Below are positions 24,360 through 34,464 of a stretch of 64,000 nt of DNA, one piece after another. The stretch is taken from contig VXAI01000306.1 of the NCBI GenBank assembly GCA_013399305.1, forward strand, positions 451,682 to 515,681. Direction: 5' to 3'. Each line of letters begins with the position of its first letter. Position 1 is the first letter of the stretch. The stretch is from Rostratula benghalensis. Taxonomy: Eukaryota; Chordata; Aves; Charadriiformes; Rostratulidae. Below the pieces are notes generated by a model. The model made no database searches, was not told where the DNA came from, and saw nothing but the letters and a program-made list of their open reading frames with translations. A program made the translations under genes and the position numbers.

Positions 24360-24494
24360 CTTTCTTTATCTCAACCCATGAGTTTTCTCTTTTTCCTTTT
24401 TTTACCCTTCTGATTCTCTCCCCCACCCTGCCATGGGGGGAGTCAGCGAGTGGCTGGGTGGGGCTGAGCTGCTGGTTGGGGTTAACCCACCACA

Positions 24495-27400
24495 CCTCTT
24501 TAATGCATCATAAAAACCTAGCAGCGAAGAACAGGCAAAGAAACCAGCCAAAAATATTCAGACCTCCTCCTCTCCAAGCTGGGCCAATGGTGTATTTAAT
24601 TGCGCTGAAGCAAAGGAGAAAGTGGGATGCTTGGGGAAAGCAGCTCTTCTACAGGCGTGTCCAATCGATATCATTCCTTCCAAACCCTAACTTAAGCACA
24701 CAAATGACTCGTTAGCTATCACAGAGGAAGTTTTTCTTCCTGCTCACACAGATCCGGTGCCTGGGGTAGAAAATACGGTTTGTGAAGATGGCAGCTGGAG
24801 TCACCCTTGGGCTGTGCAGGCTGGTGGTGTGTGTTCGCCTCTCACTGGGCCCCTGATAGCTGAATCTGTTTCTCGTTGCTGGCTTCTGACCTGATAGAAG
24901 AATTAGAAAGCCATACAAAGAAAAGTTCAGCTGGTGGGGGCAGTTCAAAACGTGTGGTTCTGCTGAGGGAATTCCTGTCGGTCCCAACCAAGCTGGAGTG
25001 ATAGAGAATTGCCATGTGCCCTCCACGGCTCTTAATAGCAAAAGAAAATGATTCTTTGGAGAAAATATGGCTGCACTGCATCAGCCATGCTATAAAAATA
25101 TGGGATGTAGACCTTTTCCTGGAGGTCTGTGTTATCTGTAATTTTCTCCTATATGTTTGTGTGGCACAAGAGGCTGTATTTATATCTTATTGACACTATC
25201 TACAAAGTGTTCATTTCTATCAGAAGAAACATTATCTATATGAAAGGATATTCAGCCTCATCCTTTGTGTAACTTTGCAGAGGTAATGAAGAGTGTTTCG
25301 TATAATTGTGACAACAACTTCAAAGCTTCCTCCTCATCCCTGAGGGTAGGTATTACACTTTTCATGCTATGATCAGTGCGTTTCTTCATCTGCATTCTCT
25401 GATTAAAAAATTAAATAATGTTCTTAAATAGCATTCAAATGATTCCTTACAAATGTAGACGCAAATAGTAACATCATCTTCATATTTTGATTGCAGCTTT
25501 CATTTGAAGGTTTTAAATAATCTTACAAACATTAGTAAACTGAATTGCATGACATCCTTTTCAGTTAAGCGTTACCAGTGTTGATTTCCTCTAGAAGGAG
25601 GGATTGGAGTGCTCTCCTGGAAATATAAAAAGACCTCTACCAAAAACCCCACTCTGACTCAGCTGATAAGTAAAATTGGTTGCAAAACCAAACAATGTGC
25701 ATCAAGGTTAAAGGCCGAGCACACCAGGAACAGAACAAATGTCCCCTGATTCCATACACTAATGCAGCATCAGTGGTACAAAGAATAATTTTGCTTCACT
25801 AAAACCTTGTTCTGGAGTTTCCATCAGAACATGCAGAAGATTTCCCTAAAGTTGCTACGGAAGGCAGATCTGGTCACGTTCACATCATTTTACTGCATCT
25901 AGGTGATCATCTAGAGGCTAGTAAATCAAGTGCTCCAAGGGAATCCCGTGTTTCTTCCCTTAAGCCACTCTGACATCCAAGGTAACAAATTCTTCAGTCC
26001 TATACCTTATTAATGATATATAAATTCTTGCTGCCAAGAACACTATCCCCATTAGTCTTCCTTGACATCTATTTAATAAAATATCTATTTAATCAGCTAA
26101 CACCCCCCGTCTCTATTAAATAAACAAATATTATTAAAGACAATGTTCACTTATGCTGTTCAAAAATGAACACTCAAAAATTACATTTGGCAAGGAAAAG
26201 TTTTTTTTGCTGAAAATTTGACAGAGAAAAAAAAAATTCTGCTGATGTTTGACAGCACCTTTGACAGCTCACAAGGTGTAAACAGTTTGATTGTTTTAAA
26301 GAAGTCCCATTCTCTCCATTGTTTTCCAAACAGCAAACCAAGAACTAATTTTTACATCATTAGACTTCCATTTTGCTTTCTTGAGAGTTCTGTGGCTCAC
26401 ACAGACCCACATATTATAACTCTTAACATTACAGGATGACTTTATACCTGCTACGAATGTGGGGTTTGTATCTTGGGACTTGATTTACTGTTAACAGTAA
26501 TACAATTCAGTATTTACATGTCTGGAATGGTTTGTCCTGCGTTTACAAACTAGAGTAGGTAACTCTTGGTGCTACAGGCAGCCTAAAATGGACAAGGATG
26601 TAAATTCTACATTATTTGTTTACACACTGATCTCTGAAAGATAAAAAATATTTTAAAAGCCAGGCCACATGAATGAAAGGAAGTGTTTTCAACGTGTATC
26701 ACAAAGAAAGGACAGCTAAAATAAATATTGATGTATTCTACTGAAAATTTGGGATAGCAGAAACAGGTAATAAACTGAAGGTTTTCTGTCATTCTCTGGA
26801 AACAATAAGCCAGCCTCTGATCCCTGCTGCTTCTGTCATCAATTTTAAACAGCTCGTCAAAGTCTGTTGGGTTTGTGCTCCTGCTACCTACTGTACGAAT
26901 TATGACAACAGAGAGGCAGAGGTGGTTCTTTCGTGCAGTTGGATCTCAGGAATGAGACAAAACCCAGGAGGTTACAGTCAGGGAATCTACAGGATAGTCA
27001 AGTGAGGTGTTTTTGGAGACTCAGACAAGCCTCCTTTGTTCTGGAGGGAGTCCATTTTGGGTTCCTTACTGAATTAAAAAGTGAGTGGTTCTTTGAAGAA
27101 ATGCAACTTTTCTCTTATTTTTCTAGTGTAGTCCATTGTGGAGGACACATTTACTGTCAGTGGTCAAATAAACCTTCATATTATTTCTTTTCTTGCTTTA
27201 TAATAATGGTACTCACTGTGCATTTTCTTTAGGGAATAAGCTGACATCATGCTGTTACTTCCATCACTTTGTCAGAAATGGTGACGCAGATCACAGGCAG
27301 AAGGATTCCCTGTTCCGATTGCTCTGATGTAATCAGAACAGACAGGAGGATATACCTGACCGAGGGAAACAGATTGCCAGAAGAATTCAAGACAGAAGAA

Positions 27401-29229
27401 TATCAACTGCTTTGTGTTACAAACAAAATGTGGGATTCAGTGGGTGTAACTCTTCTGAAAATGTGTCTCTTCCCTACAACAGGTTTTAAGTTGTGACTTT
27501 TTACTTTCTCGTCTATCTTTCTTTCCAGGTGAGTATTTTTAAAGTGACTTTAAATTTACTGTTAAATAATCTTATTTCCACTCTGGTATAAGACTACCTC
27601 AGCTATGGAGCTTCTTAAGCACTCTAGTAAGTACTAACAATAAAACCTTAAGGACTTAAATTTTTATCCCTGGAGCATGCCAGCATTCTCCACCCACTCC
27701 AATGCTTTTGATAAGGAAAGGTGAAAGAGATTCCTAAAAAGCACTAGAAATATTAGATTTTGCTCAGACAGCATGTTATCACATACTGTCTAATATTCTA
27801 AAAAAAAGGAGAGTTATACAGGACGCATAACACTTTCTACTCTAATTTCCAATTAAATTTGATTCAACCTTCCTGGCAGTTTTAAAAATAGTGACTTAGG
27901 CCCTATAGTTCAATCAGGGAACTCAACGTTGTAATGAATTGTTAATTTTTAAAACCAATTTAGCTATGTTAGCTCAAAATGAATATGCTGTTCACATGCA
28001 AACACATGCCTGGAAATCTAATGAGGTCTATTTTCAGATTTGCCAGCTATTATCCTCAACTTACACTTGACTATGATAACACAGTTCCAACTATATCAAT
28101 GTCTGTCAAGCCATCTTGCTTTACAGTTGATATAGCACTAGCTCCATGTTAAACACACAGTTAATATATCCTGGATAATAAGGTTTTTTTTGTGTCTGCT
28201 TTGCTATCCTGTCCTATCAATGCTTTTCATGGCTGTTTAGCTTGACTAATGACTTCCAAATGACCACAGAAGACAGAAGTCTCCCTGGGTGTTGCAAAGT
28301 GTGGGGGATTAATTTCAAAAAGCCTGCCTGAATTGCATTAATGCAACTATTTGACTTGTGTATATCCCTGGGGCAAAATGTAGTCAAGGAAAAGGTACTA
28401 ACAATAAACAGGATTTCAAATTGCAGTTTTCTTCCTTTCTGAAATGAAGTTCAGTTAATTGACTTTTCATTTTATTTCCAGATCCAGCGGTGGAAAACTG
28501 CTGCAGTCTTACCTGGTTTTGGTTTGGTAAAATCTGCTCTCCAAGACTTTGGGAATGAATCCTTTGTAATGTGTTTGGTTCTTTCATGCATATAGCACAA
28601 ACCCTGTTGACTGCACTGTGCTTTAATTTATTTTTCTACGTTCCTCTTAATTCTACTGTTTTAATTCTGATTTAATTATTTTTGTATTTAATTAATTCTG
28701 CATTTAATTTTAATGGGGTTTTTTTAGTGTGACTATCAGGTATATGCAGGCTGAGGGGAGGATTACTACCAGTGCACCGACCTTGCCCCAAAGAGTGAAC
28801 AATGTCTATATTTGTAGTGCATGAACCCAATGGTATAAGACTGAAATGATATATTAATCAGCAAATTGCCAAGGTATCCTGCAGTATGCCTATAAAAATT
28901 TGTAGCCAGGCTAGGAGTGAGAAAAAGCATGTTATAGAGATCCTTGTTATGTAAGATAACGTTTTAGATTAAGTATGCATGCAGTCAAAACACTGAAAAC
29001 CCAACACTGGGATTTTCATTAAAGCCTAGACAATGGTGGTGGTGTTAATTAGAAAATAATTTCTTCCCCTGGTGTACGTGAGGTTCAGTAATATTTTCTG
29101 TTAGTTGTCTTTTGGTAGGGTATTAGACCTAAAATATATTGATATTTAAGCACATATCATTTGAGAGTGAATCCTTTTGATGTAGTATTACGTATTTGTC
29201 ACTTAAATCTGGTTACTTGCCAAGACTGA
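24495..29229. other. Unique non-coding stretch
   Basis: No gene recognised. The block 24712-25081 is moderately CpG-containing and open in two minus-strand frames, but has no protein motif. Local items: a 16-base hairpin TGTTCA-AAAA-TGAACA at 26157-26172 and an 11-base-arm hairpin at 27310-27341. Open frames at 26933-27232 and 27269-27496 are not family-like. Confidence 0.5.
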
Positions 29230-29420
29230 ATTCTTAATGTCAAGATTTCAATATTAAATATAGATTAATTTTGTCAATTGTGATGTTGACAAATTTAATT
29301 GACCGTAATTGTCAAAATTGCTGGTCATTAATTTATTCTCAGATTTTCTGTGTGAAAATATAAACCTGCAAAAGTGCCATTGTCAATTATGGTCCATTTG
29401 AAGTGACCTAATTAGCATTG
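29230..29420. promoter_or_regulatory. Dense TTGTCAA / AATTGAC motif cluster, enhancer-like
   Basis: TTGTCAATTG (29271-29280), TTGACAA (29286-29292), AATTGAC (29297-29303), TAATTGTCAA (29306-29315) and TTGTCAATTA (29380-29389) place the same core on both strands five times in about 120 bases, mixed with ATTAAT homeodomain cores. TGTCA/TGACA is the TALE (MEIS/TGIF) core and TAATT a homeodomain core, so composite HOX/TALE sites are plausible. No repeat family or coding potential explains the block. Function is inferred only from motif density. Confidence 0.3.
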
Positions 29421-32126
29421 TGTGATGAACCAACACATGGAAAAGCAAATGGGGGGACTTGGTAGGGAGATAATTGAATGTGACATGAATACTAATATTG
29501 ACTTTATACTATTTGAGTCATTAAACCACTGCCCAATGAAAAGGACTTAATTTTATTTAATGTTTTTATTTGCTAGACCAGCACAGAAGGATAATGAGGA
29601 ACACCTGAATTCTTTCCACTGGAAAAAAAATTTGGCAGTATGAATGGAAAAGCTGTAAGAAAAGTGGTACCTCACTTTTATTTACTAATGGATGATCAAG
29701 CCCATATTCTCTAGCATTCTGAACCACTTCCTTATTTTGCAGTATTTTCCAGGAACATGCAGTTCCTGAGAAGGAAATGGTTGCATTTTGCACAGGTGAA
29801 TGGGCATCAAGAGCAGAAGAAAGCTAGAAGTCATGTCATGCCACCATGCCATCTTGTCACTAGTGCCATAATCTTTAAATTATTATACCAACAGTGAACT
29901 GTAAGAGCTCAAATTGTCTTTCAGCCTTATATATTGGAGTGCTGCCACCGAAACTGCTGAATACACTGGATCCTCTTTAGTCTGGTCTCTTTGCAGGAGC
30001 TACACTCAAGACCAGGTAAATTCCTGTATCTGGGTTTGAGAGCCAATAATCGAAGGCATCTTTCTGTCTGATGCACATAGTACTCCCTGCAACTGGATTT
30101 GAGAAGGGACAACCATTCTCAGAGGCTTTTTTCTACCATCAGTCTCATGGAAATCTCATAAATGGAATAATTGCTGTACAGGCAATGTCCGCGGCTGGGT
30201 GAACACTGATTGTGTGCTGCTCTTGTAAGAAGCCTTTAAGATTCTTGACTTTTAAAACTGCATTTCTGCTGTCTTCCACATGAAAGGGAAGCACCCAGTA
30301 TTTCCCTCTGGGATGAGCAGTATGCAAATTGAGGAGCACAGAGAGTGTAGAAGTTAAAAGACTGGAGACAAGATGGAGGAGAATCCAATAAAGACGAAAG
30401 ACAAGACAGAGACAAAACGGTAAAACGGTCTTTACTATATGGATGTTTATAACCCTTCTGCTGAAAAAATGTCTTGAATATGTTAAATATGCATACAGAG
30501 GAACAGAGACAAGTTGCTGAAGCTTCTTTTGACTAGACATATTCGTGGCAAATATAACTGTTTCCTTTCTACCTTTTGATGAACTTGCATCTATATGTTT
30601 GAGACCAGGTACCTGTGTTCAACATCATCTAAAAAAACATCTAAAAGGATCCATTAACACATGGCTTTGAAAGATTCAGTGTACTTAATCACATGCTAAC
30701 AGAACTAAAAAGTATACGCATCTAGTTTATGCTTCTGCTTTTAAGGCTCAAGACACGCTTCTTATATGCATGCTTTTCTTACTAATATTCAAATTAAACT
30801 TGGGTCCCTACTGCAAATTTTGGCGACTACATTGTTTCTTCAGCCTAACACACATAGTTGTCATATCTCTGATACTGCAAAGACAGAACCATTTATTCTG
30901 CAAGAGTTTTTTCAGAGAACTAATTATAACATCAAGTGGGGTGGTGCTCAAAACAGAATGAATGAGAAATAATGAGAGAAATGAATCCAATAATTATTTA
31001 AAGTAGTGGGTGTTAGCTTTTCCTCTGATCCTACGGTGGTGGTAGCTGGGAGTAGCTTCAAAGTAACAATACACGTCCAGACATTGAGGACATTTTTATT
31101 CTCCTATTCATGTTTTACTGCATTACAAAAATCCAGTAGATTTAGCCTGTTTTTCAATTACACTAGCCACTTACACATGCAGTGCAAAGCTCTCTGTACT
31201 GTTGTACTGGTCAACAAAAGACAATGATTAAATTCTAAAAAAGCATTAGATGAAACTGCTACTACAATAGGCATCAGTAATCAGAGGTATAATCACTTTC
31301 TCCTGGATATCTGTAGCTGTAAAATGAACAGAAATACACATTCAGCTTTGAAGTCCATTTTCATGCAAAGATCAAATAGCTCTGTCAGGTTTATTCCTCG
31401 CAGTTTTGAAGTGTAAATGTAAACCAATTCAGAGATGAGGAATTGTTTACTGTACCTCTGTGGAGCAGGCATGTGTTCAGAAAAAAAGTATGCTTGACAA
31501 AATTATTTCTGTTTAATTGTTAGAATTTTGGGGACAATCATGTTTAATGTGAGAAAAAGACACACAAAAGTGATTGATTGTATGGGATAGTATATTCCTG
31601 GAGCACGGAGCTGATGGTTTCAGGGTTTCCTGAGTGGCTCAGTGCAGCAGCAGCACATATTTGATTATACAGACTTATGATGGGACTTAACTCATTGACC
31701 TGAAGATCAAGTATGCAATTGTGAGCATACATTTAATATGTTTAGGTCCAAAGTGCTGCAGCAAGCACCCTGACACCTTCTTTTGGCTGCCAGGCTTGAT
31801 TGAAGAGTGGGCATTTTTAGCACGGTCCTGTACATGGTGCTCAGCTTTGGCAATACAAAGAAACATTTCTCAGCCATCAACCAATACGGCAAACAGGTGA
31901 CTGCCTCTGGTGAGAGGTAAATGGGGCTGAGTGAGAGGGAAGAAATTGCTTAGTATGGGCACGGAAAAGATTAATTTTGATTTTTGTTGGATTTAAGTGT
32001 CTTCCTGAAGCCTGTCATTTCAACACTCACAAGTGACACAGGATAGTAACACAACAAAGACTCTGTTTAACACTTTAATTGAGAGCAACCTCTGCCAAAG
32101 TGTCTGCACAAAAACCTGTTAAAATC
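29421..32126. other. Unique non-coding stretch
   Basis: No gene recognised. A 131-codon minus-strand frame (30145-30540) is hydrophobic and then basic, with no family motif and no convincing splice context. The remainder is stop-rich. Confidence 0.5.
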
Positions 32127-32499
32127 ATAGAATCATAGAATTGTTAGAGTTGAAAAGGACCTTAAAGATCATTGAGTTCCAACTCCCCCTGCCATTGGCA
32201 GGGACACCTCCCACTAGACTAGGTTGATCAATCCAGCCTGGCCTTAAACACTCCAGGGATGGGGCTTCTACAAGTTCTTTGGGCAACTTGTTCCACTGCC
32301 TCACCACCCCCACAATAAAAAATTTCTTTCTGGTATCTAATCTAAATCTTGCCTCTTTCAATTTAAAACCATTACCCCTTGTCCTATTGCTACACTCCCT
32401 GACAAAGAGTCCCTCTCCAGCTCTCCTGTAGGCTACCTTCCAATACTGGAAGGCTGCTATAAGGTCTCCCTGGAGTCTTCTCTTCTCCAGGCTGAACAA
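32125..32499 (-). pseudogene. CR1 ORF2 C-terminal remnant
   Basis: A 124-codon open stretch on the minus strand covering the end of CR1 ORF2 and running into the 3' UTR. The recognisable signature is [19 protein letters not shown], then KKFF and the block WNKLPKELVEAPSLE, which corresponds to the usual W-N-x-L-P-x-E-V-V-x-A-P-S-L-E end of the CR1 reverse transcriptase. The true ORF end lies before the hairpin; the last third of the open stretch is read-through of UTR. No catalytic domain is present. Not a host gene. Confidence 0.85.
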
Positions 32500-32691
32500 C
32501 CCAACTCTCTCAGTCTGTCTTCATAGGAGAGGTGCTCCAGCCCTCTCATTGTCTTCATAGCCCTCTGTTGTACCCATTCCAACAGCTCCATGTCCTTCCT
32601 GTGTTGAGGATTCCGGAGCTGGACACAGTACTCCAGATGTGGTCTTGTGAGAGCAATAGAGGGTTAGAATCACCTCCTGCGACCTGCTAGC
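32127..32691 (-). mobile_element. CR1 retrotransposon, minus strand, 5'-truncated
   Basis: The 3' terminus is at the left: AATCATAGAATCATAGAATT (32126-32145) is the complement of the terminal ATTCTATG array. It is followed by the 3' UTR with the CR1 hairpin CCCTGCCATTGGCAGGG (32187-32203), the C-terminal ORF2 region, and upstream ORF2 sequence to about 32691 (AGCTGGACACAGTACTCCAG, 32618-32637, is the complement of the conserved CR1 block around Y-C-V-Q-L). The hairpin arms are intact, which marks this as one of the better kept 3' ends in the window. It lies head-to-head with the CR1 copy at 32728-33085. Confidence 0.95.
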
Positions 32692-32727
32692 AAGGGTAAG
32701 AAACTGAATCAGCCACCATTCTATCAG

Positions 32728-33085
32728 ACACCTTAATTATTCAGCCTTTCTGTACTTAAAGGGGGCTTATAAAAAAGAACAGGCTGAACATTTTAGCCAG
32801 GCCTGTTGTGATAGAACAAGGGGCAATGGCTTTGAACTAAAAGAGGGTAGATTTAGACTAGATAGAAGGAAGACATTTTTTACAATGAGGGTGATGAAAC
32901 ACTGGAAGAGGTTGCCCAGAGAGGTGATAGATGTCTCATCCCTGGAAATGTTCAAGGTCAGGTTGGACCATGAGCTTGAGCAACCTGATTTAATTGAAGA
33001 TGTTCCTGCTGGTGGCACGGGAGGTTGGACTAGATGACCTTGAAAGGACCCTTTTAACCCAAGCTATTCTATGATTCTATGATTC
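32728..33085 (+). mobile_element. CR1 retrotransposon, plus strand, short 3' copy
   Basis: Starts near CAGCCTTTCTGTACTTAAAG (32742) in the ORF2 C-terminal region and continues through ATAGAACAAGGGGCAATGG, AACACTGGAAGAGGTTGCCC and ATCCCTGGAAATGTTCAAGG to the 3' terminus TTCTATGATTCTATGATTCA (33066-33085). The 3' UTR hairpin is decayed here (CCTGCTGGTGGCACGGGAGG). It overlaps in content with the last third of the minus-strand copy to its left, so the two form an imperfect inverted repeat separated by about 36 unassigned bases plus the extra 5' part of the left copy. Confidence 0.93.
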
Positions 33086-34423
33086 ATTTAAGACATCATT
33101 GTCCTGAATGGCAAGATATGGAATGTTCAAGCTCTAGGATACCGCCTGCAAAAGTGCTGACTGCAATTTCACAAAGCTTGTACAATACACTTTTAGACAG
33201 ACATATATTTTCAACCATTGATATCTCTGCTGGTGCCAAAGCAAACCAAGGAATTGTGCCTCCTTGCATTTATGATGAAGCTGCGATGTGGTGAGATATT
33301 TTTAGTCAATTGAAGACTCTTGTTTCAACCAGGCAGAAATGTAGTCTTGAATTTACTCAAACCATTTTTGCCTAACGAAAATCAACATGAAAACTTTAAA
33401 AATAACGAGTCTCAAAAGGATTCCGATTACTTTCATTCCATAATTTCAGATGATAAAAACAAACAGCGATAGCAATTCTAGATATTAATGTAATATAAAT
33501 AGAAAGATGGACTAGATAAAACCAGCTGAACACTAGTCTGTCCTCAAGACCTAACAGGGAAGTAATAACATCCTTTTGAATCTGTAACAATGACTTTTGG
33601 CAGATATGCCGTATAAAATTCCATACCACAGAAAACCATTGAACTTGATTGACTATTTAATCCATTTCTGAAAGAGCATCACTAAGGGGAAGCTTATATT
33701 AGTATTGGGTTTTTTATAGCCAGGATGAGATCAGACTGTCAAAATGCTTGTGGCTGCAGTGCTGATAGCTAGTTAGCTTACTATGTCCAGCTGCAGTAAA
33801 TATTTTAAAAATAGTTAAAATCAGCACAAATGTTGCTAATATTTGTTGTGGACTTTCTTCTGCCAAATAGATATTTTGATCTGATTAAATTAATTCTATT
33901 TTGTCCTAAACAATAGTATCTTAAAATACAATGAAGCACAGTACTTGCAAGAAGATGTCAGTGCTTTGCAAGTATAACGAAAATGAAATAGATGTGACAC
34001 CCACCCCCCATATACAAATGTGCACACTTATTTTTTATTAATATATCTGGAGGTATCATTAGATATTTATAAGTGCTTTCAACAGTATAACATTATTTAT
34101 CTTTTTAATATAAGCTTGCACCAGAAGCACAGTATTGAAAGTGTAACACCGGATTGTTTGATAAAATTCTGGCTTTACAGCTTATTTGGTGGTATTTTTA
34201 TGTAAGGCCCAAACAGGTTAATGCTCAGCTACATAGGTGTACAGTATTGATAGTGTTTAGTAGTTTGTCATGTAAATTTGCTTCAGAAGAAGGGCTTTGG
34301 TATTACAGAAGCAAAGATACTGTTTTTCGTTTTGTATGATTTAGAAGTCACCTCTCATTTATTTATTTATTCCATTGCTCTGGCATGTCGTTAGGCCTTT
34401 TGTAAGCCTCAGTGTTATGCCCA
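33086..34423. other. Unique non-coding stretch
   Basis: No gene or repeat recognised. AT-rich and stop-rich. Confidence 0.5.
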
Positions 34424-34464
34424 GTGACATTGTCAATTGTGTCACAGCCCAAGACAAATTGTTC
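34424..34464. promoter_or_regulatory. Palindromic TGTCAATTG / SOX-like motif pair
   Basis: GTGACA and TGTCAC (34424-34429 and 34440-34445) are perfect 6-base arms enclosing TTGTCAATTG, the same decamer seen at 29271-29280. Eight bases later GACAAATTGTTC (34453-34464) is a near-palindromic SOX-type pair (ACAA...TTGT). Regulatory function is inferred from symmetry and motif recurrence only. Confidence 0.25.

Larger units (their letters stand above)
23957..24494 (+). mobile_element. Solo LTR of an avian ERVL-type endogenous retrovirus
   Basis: Begins TGTGTACTGGTTTTG and ends AACCCACCACA, the TG...CA ends of a retroviral LTR. In order it carries ACACAGAGTC, GGGAGGGGACACAG, CCAACTGACCAAAGGGCTAT, a CRE-like TGACATCA (24153-24160), a TATA-like AATAAAAGG, ATTAAA and the TCTTTATCTCAACCCATGAG segment. 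This arrangement matches an LTR family I recall as common in many bird genomes. No gag-pol-env sequence flanks it, so the provirus was lost by LTR-LTR recombination. It is about 540 bases and appears to lack some sequence between the 5' block and ACACAGAGTC compared with the form I remember. The 5-base flanks (TGCCT and CCTCT) do not match, so the target duplication has decayed or an end is misplaced. Confidence 0.88.

Noticed and set aside
30145..30540. 131-codon minus-strand open frame
   Set aside because: No family motif, no convincing splice or promoter context, and composition fits a chance frame in non-coding DNA.
32127..33085. Single CR1 insertion with twin-priming inversion
   Set aside because: Twin priming gives non-overlapping segments of one element. 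Here both copies have their own 3' terminal array and overlapping content.
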